This document shows positions 25,110 through 33,942 of a stretch of 64,000 bases of DNA, one piece after another. The stretch comes from Bacteroidota bacterium (lineage in GTDB: Bacteria; Bacteroidota; Bacteroidia; Chitinophagales; Chitinophagaceae), in assembly GCA_018267725.1 (NCBI GenBank), contig JAFDXY010000009.1, positions 310,001 to 374,000 on the forward strand, written 5' to 3'. The notes under the pieces were generated by a model, which saw only the letters and a program-made list of their open reading frames with translations, had not been told where the DNA came from and did not search any database. Position numbers and translations under genes: made by a program. The stretch's first letter is position 1. Each line of letters opens with the position of its first letter.

Positions 25110-25490
25110 TCAAATTCTGAAAATGCAATACAAAACATTAAGAGAGGAATAATATTTTTCGAGAGGGTTTTTGTATAATAATTTTTGATTGTACCCATCA
25201 ACACTATTCAACGCAGCATAACTGTTTGTATAAACAATTGCCGGTGAAGTTGCAGTATTAAATTGATAATTAAGTGTGCTGCTTTCTTTTTGGTCTGTTT
25301 TTAATTGTAGCGTAACCGTTTTATTTCCGCAACAATCTTTAGATAATTTTCCTGAGCAGTTTGTTGTTTCTTTATTTACCTGAACCGAAACCGATTTTAA
25401 TTTACCACAGCAATAAAAATAATTAAGGCTCACTCCTAACGAAGCAACGCTATAACTAATTAATAAAGCAAAAATTAAAATCTTTTTCAC
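25110..25490 (-). CDS. HYC_CC_PP-like small secreted cysteine-rich protein
   Basis: A 126-residue protein with a signal peptide or anchor (ILIFALLISYSVASLGVSL) followed by NYFYCCGKLKSV (Cys27-Cys28), NCSGKL and KDCCGNK (Cys53-Cys54). It ends in an aromatic-rich stretch. The arrangement resembles the small Bacteroidota proteins named for HYC and CC motifs (HYC_CC_PP family). Such proteins are often found next to TonB receptors and metal efflux genes. Here it is the first gene of the HMA/receptor operon, 96 bases ahead of the HMA protein. The molecular role is unknown; metal binding through the Cys pairs is inferred. Confidence 0.65.
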   Translation of the reverse strand: MKKILIFALLISYSVASLGVSLNYFYCCGKLKSVSVQVNKETTNCSGKLSKDCCGNKTVTLQLKTDQKESSTLNYQFNTATSPAIVYTNSYAALNSVDGYNQKLLYKNPLEKYYSSLNVLYCIFRI

Positions 25491-25535
25491 GCAGCGAAGA
25501 TAATATTTTCTTTAAAACAAGTTGTTAAACTGTAA

Positions 25536-26258
25536 TTAATTGGCTTTGCTTATTGCAAATAAACCTTTGTACAGTAAATACGGATCGGCAATAAGCGAGT
25601 TACGAATATGTGGGGTAAAAAATTCCATATCTCCGCCGGTAAGTATTATTTGTATATCATCAAATTTTTCTTTGTATAAATCTATAATGCCATCTATTTC
25701 TTTTGCCATACCTAAAATAACACCGCTTTGTAAATTGGTAGCCGTATCGTAACCAACTAACGGAAAATTTAGTGTGGGTTTTACCAATGGCAATAAAGCT
25801 GTTTGCTCGTTCATGGCTTTAAAACGCATATACATGCCGGGAGAAATACTTCCTCCTAAAAATTGATGTAATTTATTAGTGTAATTAAATGTTATGCAAG
25901 TGCCTAATGCAATTGTTAAAACATGATTGTTAGGAAATAAATCTACAGCAGCAGCACAAATAGCTAATCTATCTGCACCAATAGTTTCGGGTTTACCAAT
26001 GGGTGTTGTAAAATTTATTTTACTTGATGGTCCTAATTTATGAAATGCCGTACTTTTTTCAAGTACAACTTCTATTTCGGGGTTATGATTAATTACAGAA
26101 GAAAGAATTGATTTTTGTGGTTGATATTGATGAATGATGTCTTCAACCGTTAGTACACTATCATCATTCAAAACAATCACTTCTTTAAACTCATTGTTTA
26201 CAAATATGGCACACTTTAAACGTGTATTGCCAAAATCAAAACAGAGGGTGGTTTGCAT
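25536..26258 (-). CDS. coaX: Type III pantothenate kinase
   Basis: Cytoplasmic enzyme that phosphorylates pantothenate in the first step of coenzyme A synthesis. The 240 residues fit the family. LCFDFGNTRLKCAIF is the phosphate-1 motif of the ASKHA fold. TIGKPETIGADRLA-like sequence (PIGKPETIGADRLAICAAA) is the pantothenate-site signature. ALGTCITFNY is the phosphate-2 motif, and GGSISPGMYMRFKAMNEQTALLP and ILTGGDMEFF complete the set. The type III enzyme is the usual form in Bacteroidota and is not feedback-inhibited by CoA. It starts only ten bases after the disrupted LON-domain gene. Confidence 0.95.
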   Translation of the reverse strand: MQTTLCFDFGNTRLKCAIFVNNEFKEVIVLNDDSVLTVEDIIHQYQPQKSILSSVINHNPEIEVVLEKSTAFHKLGPSSKINFTTPIGKPETIGADRLAICAAAVDLFPNNHVLTIALGTCITFNYTNKLHQFLGGSISPGMYMRFKAMNEQTALLPLVKPTLNFPLVGYDTATNLQSGVILGMAKEIDGIIDLYKEKFDDIQIILTGGDMEFFTPHIRNSLIADPYLLYKGLFAISKAN

Positions 26259-26268
26259 AAGTATGGTT

Positions 26269-26679
26269 TTATTCGGTATACGGATTAAAGCCTTTGAGTT
26301 CTTTAAAATGCCCGTTTACTAAAATTCTTTGTTTTAAGCTTTCAAAATTATTAGCAATATTAATAATTTTTTTTAAGTGTAACCGTAAATATTCTAAGCG
26401 TTGTTCTTCATTCCATAAACTCATTAATTCGTATGCTTCTTGAATACTTAACCCTGCATGATGTGCAATATCACCTTATTTTACTATTTCTTTTATTTCA
26501 ATTAAAGTACCTAAATCTGCTATTTTATTTTCTATTACTGCCGAAATACCAAAAGGTTTGTTTTTACTAAAACAATCATTAACCAATTGTTTATATTTTG
26601 GTTCAAATATGTGCAGATTAATGTTTTCATCGGGATAGACTACAATATTTAACGGAAATATGAGAATGAAGTTGGTCAT
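26269..26679 (-). pseudogene. LON substrate-binding domain protein, internally deleted with in-frame stop
   Basis: The first 67 codons (from the ATG at 26679) read MTNFILIFPLNIVVYPDENI...NLHIFEPKYKQLVNDCF...GTLIEIKEIVK, the N-terminus of the LON-domain (peptidase S16 N-terminal) family. They then meet TAA at 26476-26478. Reading on in the same frame gives GDIAHHAGLSIQEAYELMSLWNEEQRLEYLRLHLKKI and NGHFKELKGF to a stop at 26269-26271, which matches the C-terminus of the same family. The two halves total about 131 codons against roughly 200 in intact relatives, so about 70 central residues are missing exactly at the stop. The family has no protease active site, and its role is unclear. This copy looks non-functional. 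Confidence 0.75.
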
Positions 26680-26686
26680 TATAAAT

Positions 26687-27574
26687 TTAAATTTTAAATA
26701 TAGCAACCAAGCGTTTAAATAAGTTTTTAATTTTTGCCGATGAATTAAACACAGGTTCGGGTAATACGCCGTTATAGGGTTGTCCCATTCGCAAATAGTA
26801 TTTGGTAAAAGTTCCTGCGGTTATTCCCCATTTTAAAATATATTTATAATAAGCTTTATGTTTTTTAAATCTGCCTGTTGATTTTGAACCGAAATGATAC
26901 ACTCTGCTTTTAGCTACTCCTTTAAAAATACGAATACCTGCTTGCCACAATTTCATTGCAACATCAGGGTCTGAATAATGTGCAGGTGAAAATTCAATAC
27001 TGTAGCCACCAATCAAATCCCAAACGCTAACGTGCATTACACTGGGGCTCCAACTACCCGCTTGCCAATCGTGTTTTTCAAGTAGTGCAAATTCTTCTAA
27101 TAATTTTTGTTTTTGAAAAGATTCAATATCTGTTCCGTAGTTTTTATGAATTATACAAGGGTTCCCGGCATAAGGCTCTATACCTGTTCCATTTAAAAAA
27201 AATAAATTATGCCCTATTTCTTTAATGGCATCCATTAAATATTTATCCCAATCTGGTAATACATACATATCATCATTAAGATAAACCATGTATGCTGTTT
27301 TAACCAATTGCCTTGTTGCATTTAATGCATAACATAAGCCAATATTTTTTTTACTGTAAGTATAATCAATATCGGGTTGTTGTTTAACCCAATCTATTGT
27401 ACCATCGGTTCCTTCATTAACATGAACTATTATTTGATGTTTATAAAATGAATGTTCTCTAATGCTTTCCACAGCATTTATTAAATAAGGTAAATTATTC
27501 CAAGACGGAATAAGTATAGAAAACTGACTATCATTTTCTGTAGCTCTGTTTATAAATTGTATATTCTCTATCAT
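26687..27574 (-). CDS. Glycosyltransferase family 2
   Basis: A 295-residue GT-A fold enzyme. SILIPSWNNLPYLINAVESI is the nucleotide-sugar-binding start, and YMVYLNDDMYVLPDWD contains the metal-binding acidic motif (NDD). WSPSVMHVSVWDLIGGYSIEFSPAHYSDPDVAMKLW carries the acceptor/catalytic region with the ED-like DPD. There is no transmembrane segment, so it acts at the cytoplasmic face in polysaccharide or glycoprotein assembly. It is divergent from the methyltransferase gene 90 bases away and ends eight bases before the broken LON-domain gene. Donor and acceptor are unknown. Confidence 0.87.
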   Translation of the reverse strand: MIENIQFINRATENDSQFSILIPSWNNLPYLINAVESIREHSFYKHQIIVHVNEGTDGTIDWVKQQPDIDYTYSKKNIGLCYALNATRQLVKTAYMVYLNDDMYVLPDWDKYLMDAIKEIGHNLFFLNGTGIEPYAGNPCIIHKNYGTDIESFQKQKLLEEFALLEKHDWQAGSWSPSVMHVSVWDLIGGYSIEFSPAHYSDPDVAMKLWQAGIRIFKGVAKSRVYHFGSKSTGRFKKHKAYYKYILKWGITAGTFTKYYLRMGQPYNGVLPEPVFNSSAKIKNLFKRLVAIFKI

Positions 27575-27663
27575 ACCTCAAAAATGAGATAAATTTCGCA
27601 GATTGATGCCAATTGCAGTTTAGCCTTTAACTTAGCTTTTTATATTATTTAAAAACTAATATT

Positions 27664-28890
27664 ATGCGATGCAGGTTTTGCAGTAAAACAATTGATACTA
27701 CATTAATAGATTTAGGGCATACTGCCGTATCAAATGCTTTTTTAAAAGCAGATGATTTAAATAAAGCCGAAACAACCTACCCTTTAAAAGTATTAGTTTG
27801 CGATAATTGTTTTTTAGTACAGGTAGATGAGTTTCAAAAAAACAATGAAATTTTTACTGAAGATTATGTTTATTTTTCTTCTGTAAGCGAAGGTTGGTTA
27901 AACCATTCAAAAGCCTATGTAGAAAAGGTTACAAGCCGTTTTGATTTAAACAAAAACTCATTGGTTACAGAAATTGCCAGCAATGATGGGTATTTATTAC
28001 AATATTTTAAAGAAAAAAATATTCCTTGTTTGGGTATAGAGCCAACCAATAGTACTGCACAACTTTCTATTGCAAAAGGCATTGAAAATGTAATTGAATT
28101 TTTTGGAGAAGATTTAGCAATACGCCTAAAAAAAGAAGGGAAACAAAGTGATTTAATTTTGGGAAATAATGTATTAGCACATGTACCAGGGTTAAATGAT
28201 TTTGTAAGAGGTTTGAAAATATTATTAAAGCCTTCTGGGGTTATGACCTTTGAGTTCCCGCATTTAATAAAACTTATTGAGAAAAAAGAATTTGACACTA
28301 TATATCATGAGCACTTTTCTTATTTCTCTTTCTATTTTATATGCAACTTATTTAAATTTCACGGTTTTGAAGTATTTGATGTAGAACAATTAGAAACACA
28401 TGGTGGCTCTTTGCGTGTATATATTAAACATAAAGAAAATGAGCAACAATGCGTAAAAGAAAACGTTACAATTTTATTAAATGAAGAATTACAAAAAGGA
28501 ATTAACAAAATTAATTTTTATACTGGCTTTCAAGAAAAAGCAATTGATATAAAAAATAAATTTCTCTTATATATTCTTTCAGAAAAACAAAAAGGGAAAC
28601 AAATAATTGCTTTTGGTGCTGCCGCAAAAGGCAACACATTTTTAAATTACTGTGGTTTAAAAAATGATACAATTAAATGTGTTATTGATGATACGCCTTA
28701 TAAACAAAATAAATTTTTACCGCAAAGCCATATTCCCGTAGTATCGCGTGAATATTTTAACAACAACAAACCAAATATTATAATTATTCTTCCTTGGAAT
28801 TTTAAAAATGAAATTGTTAATAAACTAAGCTTTACAAAAGATTGGGGTTGCCAATTGGTTACTTATATTCCTGAATTAGAAATTAATTAA
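27664..28890 (+). CDS. SAM-dependent sugar C-methyltransferase-like protein
   Basis: A 408-residue three-part methyltransferase of the TylCIII/NovU type. The N-terminal zinc-binding region has CRFC (Cys3, Cys6) and CDNC (Cys46, Cys49). The central Rossmann domain contains TEIASNDGYLLQYF as SAM motif I, then GNNVLAHVPGLNDFV. YHEHFSYFSF carries the catalytic His/Tyr region of this family. The C-terminal domain (IIAFGAAAKGNTFLNY, CVIDDTPYKQ) is of the Methyltransf_14 type. Characterised members add a methyl group to C-3 of dTDP-keto sugars. Its place at the head of a cluster with two glycosyltransferases suggests decoration of a surface glycan. The exact substrate is unknown. Confidence 0.85.
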   Translation: MRCRFCSKTIDTTLIDLGHTAVSNAFLKADDLNKAETTYPLKVLVCDNCFLVQVDEFQKNNEIFTEDYVYFSSVSEGWLNHSKAYVEKVTSRFDLNKNSLVTEIASNDGYLLQYFKEKNIPCLGIEPTNSTAQLSIAKGIENVIEFFGEDLAIRLKKEGKQSDLILGNNVLAHVPGLNDFVRGLKILLKPSGVMTFEFPHLIKLIEKKEFDTIYHEHFSYFSFYFICNLFKFHGFEVFDVEQLETHGGSLRVYIKHKENEQQCVKENVTILLNEELQKGINKINFYTGFQEKAIDIKNKFLLYILSEKQKGKQIIAFGAAAKGNTFLNYCGLKNDTIKCVIDDTPYKQNKFLPQSHIPVVSREYFNNNKPNIIIILPWNFKNEIVNKLSFTKDWGCQLVTYIPELEIN

Positions 28891-28909
28891 ATATATACTA
28901 CATTGTACA

Positions 28910-29809
28910 ATGAAAATTTCTGGATTCACATACGTAAGAAACGGGTTTGATTATGGCGTTCCTTTTTTAGAATCCATTCAATCTATTCTACCCATATGCA
29001 ACGAGTTTATTGTTGTAGTTGGAAATTCTAACGATGGAACTCGTGAAGCAATTAAACAACTCAATTCACCCAAAATAAAAATTATTGATACTGTTTGGGA
29101 TATGAGTTTGCGAGAAGGCGGAAAAATTTTTGCTCAACAAACTAATATTGGTTTAGATGCTTTAAACGGAGATTGGTGTTTTCATATTCAGGCAGATGAA
29201 GTAATTCATGAAAACGATTTACCCAAAATTTTAGATGCAATAAAAGAAAATGATGATAATAAAAAAATAGAAGGTTTTATTTTACCATTCTATCACTTTT
29301 GGGGCAGCTATAACTATATAAGAAACTCTCGTCGCATTCATAAACATGAAGTAAGAATTTTTAGAAACAGCTTAGGCGTTAGGTCTTACAGAGATTCGCA
29401 AGGTTTTAGAAAATATATATCAATAAATAATTACAACAATAAAACCGAGCAAGGAAAAAAGCTCGCCGTAAAAAAAATTGATGCACCAATTTTTCACTAC
29501 AATGGCATAAGGCCTCCAATTAATTTTAGAAAAAAAGCAGAACTAATGGGCTCATTTTATAAATCGGAAAAAGACGTTGTTAAAGAATTAAATGAAAAAA
29601 AATACGATTGGGATAACGTTGATAGAGTAATTGAATTTAAAGGAACTCATCCTGCATTAATGCAAGCAAAAATTGCAGAACAAGATTGGAATTATGTTTA
29701 CAATCCTAAAAAAGCTGTTTGGAAAACAAAAGATAAATTAATTCAACCAATTGAAGATTTATTGGGTTTTAAATTCGGAGAATATAAAAATTATAAACTT
29801 CTAAAATAA
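28910..29809 (+). CDS. Glycosyltransferase family 2-like protein
   Basis: A 299-residue cytoplasmic protein. It begins with ISGFTYVRNGFDYGVPFLESIQSILP (GT2 start) and has VVGNSNDGTREAI, then WCFHIQADEVIHENDL with the acidic metal site (ADE in place of the usual DxD). After about residue 130 it contains RNSRRIHKHEVRIFRNSLGVRSYRDSQGFRKY, resembling the acceptor side of glycan glycosyltransferases. It starts 19 bases after the methyltransferase and runs straight into the next glycosyltransferase gene, making a three-gene operon. Donor and acceptor are unknown. Confidence 0.82.
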   Translation: MKISGFTYVRNGFDYGVPFLESIQSILPICNEFIVVVGNSNDGTREAIKQLNSPKIKIIDTVWDMSLREGGKIFAQQTNIGLDALNGDWCFHIQADEVIHENDLPKILDAIKENDDNKKIEGFILPFYHFWGSYNYIRNSRRIHKHEVRIFRNSLGVRSYRDSQGFRKYISINNYNNKTEQGKKLAVKKIDAPIFHYNGIRPPINFRKKAELMGSFYKSEKDVVKELNEKKYDWDNVDRVIEFKGTHPALMQAKIAEQDWNYVYNPKKAVWKTKDKLIQPIEDLLGFKFGEYKNYKLLK

Positions 29810-29815
29810 AATATT

Positions 29816-30574
29816 TTGCTTTCTGCAGTTATTATAACTTTTAATGAAGAAAAAAACATTGCACGATGTTTAGAAAGCTTACAAACTGTTGCCGATGAAG
29901 TTGTAGTGGTAGATTCTTTATCAACAGATGCAACAAAACAAATATGCAGTAATTTTAATGTAAAATTTATTGAACAAAAATTTTTAGGTTATATAGAACA
30001 AAAAAACTTTGCTATTACACAAACAAAATACGATTTTATTTTAAGTCTCGATGCAGACGAAGCATTAAGTGATACATTAAAAGAATCTATTCTACAACAA
30101 AAACAAAATGGTTTTAAATACAATGCTTACAACATAAACCGTTGTACAAATTTCTGTGGAAAATGGATTAAACATGGCACTTGGTATCCTGATAAAAAAG
30201 TACGTTTAATTAATAAACACAAAGGAAAATGGGGCGGAATAAACCCACACGATAAGCTTGAAATACAAGCAGGTAACAGTATTCAGCACCTAAAGGGAGA
30301 TTTATTACATTATAGCTACTATGCTTTAGAAGAAGTAATTACGCAGAACAATAAGTTTACAACCATTCAGGCACAAGCCATGCTACAACAAGGTAAAAAA
30401 GCACCTTTAATTAAATTATTTATAAATCCATTAGTTGCTTTTATAAACGGATATATTTTAAAATTAGGTTTTTTAGATGGTGCTGATGGTTTTTTTATTG
30501 CATCATCTGTTGCTTATCAAACAATGGTTAAATATGCTAAGCTAAGGAGGCTGCAAAAACAACATTCTTATTAA
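29816..30574 (+). CDS. Glycosyltransferase family 2 (WaaE/KdtX-like), TTG start
   Basis: A 252-residue GT2 enzyme: LSAVIITFNEEKNIARCLESL, VVVDSLSTDATKQI, FILSLDADEALSD (DxD site) and CGKWIKHGTWYPDKKVRLI, the last typical of the WaaE/KdtX lipopolysaccharide-core branch. The only sensible start is TTG at 29816. The previous gene's TAA (29807-29809) is in the same frame two codons upstream and no ATG lies between, while the GT2 fold begins immediately after the TTG. This tight arrangement suggests translational coupling. The last 38 bases overlap the oppositely oriented ligase gene. Confidence 0.87.
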   Translation: MLSAVIITFNEEKNIARCLESLQTVADEVVVVDSLSTDATKQICSNFNVKFIEQKFLGYIEQKNFAITQTKYDFILSLDADEALSDTLKESILQQKQNGFKYNAYNINRCTNFCGKWIKHGTWYPDKKVRLINKHKGKWGGINPHDKLEIQAGNSIQHLKGDLLHYSYYALEEVITQNNKFTTIQAQAMLQQGKKAPLIKLFINPLVAFINGYILKLGFLDGADGFFIASSVAYQTMVKYAKLRRLQKQHSY

Positions 30575-31754
30575 TTTTATTTAAATGATAAACTACGGCA
30601 ATAACAAAACTAAAAATAGTAATACCATATTGCCCTTCTAACGTGTCATCTGTTATTAAAGGAATTAATAATACAACCGCCACTGCAAAAGAGAAAATAT
30701 TTTTCTTAAAAAAATAATTATACAATAACCATAAACCAATAGTAAAAAAAATCATTCCCATCAATCCGCTTCCTGCAAAGTATACCATCCATTCACTATG
30801 CGGAAGAAATCTTTCAGTAGCTAAAGTATTCGGATAATATACATCGTACCACTTAAAAGTTTCATTTCTAATATCTCCAAAACCAACACCCGCAAAGAGT
30901 TTCATCACACCCACATTAAAGCCTGCTTTTATAGATAACCACCTACCTCCATCGGCCGAGCCTTGTAAGTAATTGTTGTTGGTAAATTGTTTTACATCCC
31001 AAACAACATATTGCATTCTGTTTTTTAAAGTTGGCAGTGTATAAAATGCAAGTATAATAATTGTAGTTGTTGCAATAAAAAAAGTTATAGCATATTTTCT
31101 TGTTTTTCGTTTCCATAAAAAATAAAAAAAGAAAACTATTAATGCTACATACAAACACAATAAACCTGTACGTGCTGCCATAAAATGTAAAAAAGCAAAA
31201 AGCAATAGAAGTGTTGTATAACCAAATATTTTTTCTATACTATTTGATTGAATATTTAATTGCCAACACATTAATATTATAGTTAATACAATTAACCAAC
31301 TAAACCGTATATGATCATCATCTAACCAAACAGGGATTACTTTTGCAACCAAGTAAGATTGCTCTATTAATTGTTTATTAATTATGTATTGCCAAATGCT
31401 CCAACCACTTGCTAATAATACTAAAACAGTTAAAACCCAAATAATAATTTTTATTTGTTTAAAAGAAAGTTGAAGAGATAATATTCCTGCACCAATTGTA
31501 ATAAGCAGTAATTTGTTTATAAATAATTGCCACCATTCATTTATATTACTACTCCATAACCCAGAAACAGCAACAGGTGCAATAATAAACGTAGAAGCTA
31601 TAAAAAATTGTTTTATTATTTTTTTATCAAAATCTTTTTTAAACAACAACAATATTGTTAATGCAGAAATAAATGATAATGCAGCTCTGCTTGTAAAAAA
31701 AGCAATTAATAATAAAATAATAACCCAGCAATAGTTTTTAAAAATTAGTTTCAT
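30537..31754 (-). CDS. O-antigen ligase/polymerase-like membrane protein
   Basis: A 405-residue polytopic protein with about ten to eleven transmembrane helices. It has a periplasmic loop between about residues 240 and 320 (YVVWDVKQFTNNNYLQGSADGGRWLSIKAGFNV). AARTGLLCLYVALIVFFF corresponds to the Wzy_C/O-antigen ligase core, where the Arg is usually essential. HSEWMVYFAGSGLMGMI fits the conserved His/Glu segment after the loop. Members either polymerise glycan repeat units or ligate them to an acceptor; sequence alone does not decide. Its 3' end overlaps the neighbouring glycosyltransferase by 38 bases tail to tail, and it belongs functionally to the same glycan locus. Confidence 0.8.
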   Translation of the reverse strand: MKLIFKNYCWVIILLLIAFFTSRAALSFISALTILLLFKKDFDKKIIKQFFIASTFIIAPVAVSGLWSSNINEWWQLFINKLLLITIGAGILSLQLSFKQIKIIIWVLTVLVLLASGWSIWQYIINKQLIEQSYLVAKVIPVWLDDDHIRFSWLIVLTIILMCWQLNIQSNSIEKIFGYTTLLLLFAFLHFMAARTGLLCLYVALIVFFFYFLWKRKTRKYAITFFIATTTIIILAFYTLPTLKNRMQYVVWDVKQFTNNNYLQGSADGGRWLSIKAGFNVGVMKLFAGVGFGDIRNETFKWYDVYYPNTLATERFLPHSEWMVYFAGSGLMGMIFFTIGLWLLYNYFFKKNIFSFAVAVVLLIPLITDDTLEGQYGITIFSFVIAVVYHLNKINKNVVFAASLA

Positions 31755-31854
31755 TTAGTTATGCTAATTTCAATAAAAAAATTTAATGTAGTAATTCACA
31801 CAGATTAATAAAAATAATTTCTATTATAAATCTATTTTACAAAATTTGTATGGT

Positions 31855-32742
31855 ATGTGGCAGCAATTATTATACAATATTAAGCAAGGCAATATAAAAT
31901 CGTTAGCCCGAACTATTTCTTTAATTGAAAACGAGTGTAGTGGTTATTCAGAATTATTAAAATTATTACCGCCATCTAACACAAAAATTATTGGCATTAC
32001 CGGCCCACCGGGTGCAGGTAAAAGCACGTTGGTTGATGCATTAATTGGAGAGATAGTTAAACAAAAAGAAACAGTTGCAGTGCTTTGTGTAGATCCTTCA
32101 TCGCCATTTAATTTAGGTGCTTTGTTGGGAGATAGAATTAGAATGAATGAATGGTACAACCATCCAAATGTTTTTATAAGATCGTTAGCAACGCGTGGAA
32201 GTTTAGGCGGATTGCATCCAAAAATTATAGAAATTTCAGATATATTAAAAGCTGCATCTTTTAATCATATTATTATTGAAACAGTTGGTGTTGGGCAAAG
32301 TGAAATTGAAATTGCAGGCCTTGCAGATACAACAGTAGTAACGGTTGTACCCGAAGCTGGTGATGAAATTCAAACCATGAAAGCAGGCTTAATGGAAATT
32401 GCAGATTTGTTTGTTGTAAACAAAAGTGATAGACCTGATGCAGATTTGTTTATAAAAAATTTAAGACAAATGTTGGCTCCATCATTTCACCATAAACAAC
32501 ATGAAATTGCAATTATAAAAACTATTGCCAGCGAAAAAAAAGGAGTAACTGAATTGTATGAAAAAGTTATTGCTCACCAACAATTAAACAATACTAACAA
32601 TAAAAAAAATTATTTGTTGGCAGAAAAAGCTTTTCACTTAATACAACAAAAAAGAATGAAAGATGTAAATAAAACAATATTGCTTAATCAAATTAAAGCA
32701 ATAGAAAATTTTAATTTATACCAATTTATAGAGCAGTATTAA
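31855..32742 (+). CDS. meaB: Methylmalonyl-CoA mutase-associated GTPase MeaB
   Basis: G3E-family GTPase that protects and reloads the B12-dependent methylmalonyl-CoA mutase. Walker A is in GITGPPGAGKSTLVDAL. CVDPSSPFNLGALLGDRIRM is the MeaB/ArgK signature, ETVGVGQSEIEIAGLADTTVVTVVPEAGDEIQTMKAGLMEIAD contains Walker B and switch regions, and NKSD is the guanine-specificity motif. I use the ATG at 31855, giving 295 residues; a TTG nine bases upstream is also in frame. The mutase genes are not in the window. The protein connects with the cobalamin receptor and methionine synthase found here. Confidence 0.92.
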   Translation: MWQQLLYNIKQGNIKSLARTISLIENECSGYSELLKLLPPSNTKIIGITGPPGAGKSTLVDALIGEIVKQKETVAVLCVDPSSPFNLGALLGDRIRMNEWYNHPNVFIRSLATRGSLGGLHPKIIEISDILKAASFNHIIIETVGVGQSEIEIAGLADTTVVTVVPEAGDEIQTMKAGLMEIADLFVVNKSDRPDADLFIKNLRQMLAPSFHHKQHEIAIIKTIASEKKGVTELYEKVIAHQQLNNTNNKKNYLLAEKAFHLIQQKRMKDVNKTILLNQIKAIENFNLYQFIEQY

Positions 32743-32755
32743 ATTTATTTATATT

Positions 32756-33925
32756 ATGAGTAGCAATTTATCTTCTCACTTTTTATTAAACCCAAATATT
32801 ACTTTTTTAAACTTTGGTTCGTTTGGTGCAGCCGTTAAACCCGTATTCGAAAAATATCAGCAATACCAGTTGGAATTAGAACAAGAGCCTGTGCAGTTTA
32901 TAACCGTAAAGGGTTTACAATATTTAAAACAATCTCGCGAGGCATTAGCAAAATATATTAATTGCAATGCCGATGATGTAGTGTATATAACCAATCCTTC
33001 TTACGGTGCAAATATTATTGCTAAAGGCTTTCCGTTGCAAGCAGGCGATGAAATTCTTACAACAGATTTAGAATATGGAGCTTGCGATAAAACATGGAAT
33101 TATTATTGCGAAAAAGCAGGTGCAAAATATGTTCGTCAAAAAATTCAATTTCCATTAACAACAAAAGAAAATTTTGTAGAACAATTGTTTAAAGGTTTAA
33201 CTTCTAAAACCAAAATGGTTTTTATTAGTCATATAACCAGCAGTACGGGTTTGTGTTTTCCGGTTGAAGAAATTTGTGCTAAAGCAAAAGAATATGGTTT
33301 AATTACTTTTGTTGATGGTGCTCATGCACCGGGGCAAGTGCCTTTAAACTTACAAACTTTACAAGCAGATATTTATATTGGTGCTTGCCATAAATGGATG
33401 ATGACTGCCAAAGGAAATTCGTTTTTATATATTACAAAAGAATTGCAATCGTTATTTCATCCTTTAATTATAAGTTGGGGTTATAACGCTGCATTTCCAT
33501 CTCACTCTATATTTTTAGATTGGCATCAAACGCAAGGCACAAGAGATTTTTCAGCTTTTCTTACAACACCAACAGCTATTGAATTTATGCAGCAACATAA
33601 TTGGATTAATGTAGCTGCACAATGCAGAGAATTGGTTTTACAAAATGCAACAACCATATGTAAGTTGCTAAATGCAAAACCTCTTTGCCCACTTAATAAT
33701 AATTTTTTAGTGCAACTATACAGTACAAATATTAAAACAAAAGAGCCTGAAAAATTAAAAGCATTGTTGTACGATAAATATAAAATTGAAATACCCGTAA
33801 TGAGGCATGATGATAAAATATTTATTCGTTTTTCCATACAAGCATTCAATTCGCAAAAAGATTTAGATATATTATTTGATGCATTGAAAGATATTATTGC
33901 AACAACTAATTTAATTGAAGTATAA
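32756..33925 (+). CDS. Class V aminotransferase-fold PLP enzyme (isopenicillin-N epimerase-like)
   Basis: A 389-residue fold-type I PLP enzyme. FLNFGSFGAAVKPVFEKY is the N-terminal signature of the epimerase/cysteine-desulfurase-like subgroup. YITNPSYGANIIAKGF binds the cofactor phosphate region. TFVDGAHAPGQVPLNL has the Asp that contacts the pyridine nitrogen, and IGACHKWMMTAKGNSFLY has the Schiff-base Lys. Members include epimerases, desulfurases and lyases, so the reaction cannot be fixed. It follows meaB by 13 bases and precedes the DUF2461 gene by 17 bases on the same strand. Confidence 0.85.
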   Translation: MSSNLSSHFLLNPNITFLNFGSFGAAVKPVFEKYQQYQLELEQEPVQFITVKGLQYLKQSREALAKYINCNADDVVYITNPSYGANIIAKGFPLQAGDEILTTDLEYGACDKTWNYYCEKAGAKYVRQKIQFPLTTKENFVEQLFKGLTSKTKMVFISHITSSTGLCFPVEEICAKAKEYGLITFVDGAHAPGQVPLNLQTLQADIYIGACHKWMMTAKGNSFLYITKELQSLFHPLIISWGYNAAFPSHSIFLDWHQTQGTRDFSAFLTTPTAIEFMQQHNWINVAAQCRELVLQNATTICKLLNAKPLCPLNNNFLVQLYSTNIKTKEPEKLKALLYDKYKIEIPVMRHDDKIFIRFSIQAFNSQKDLDILFDALKDIIATTNLIEV

Positions 33926-33942
33926 ACGCTAAAACAATTTTT

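Noticed and set aside
26476..26706. Intact 76-residue protein at the LON-domain locus
   Set aside because: The continuation of the same frame past the stop gives the family's C-terminus, so the short frame is better seen as half of a broken gene.
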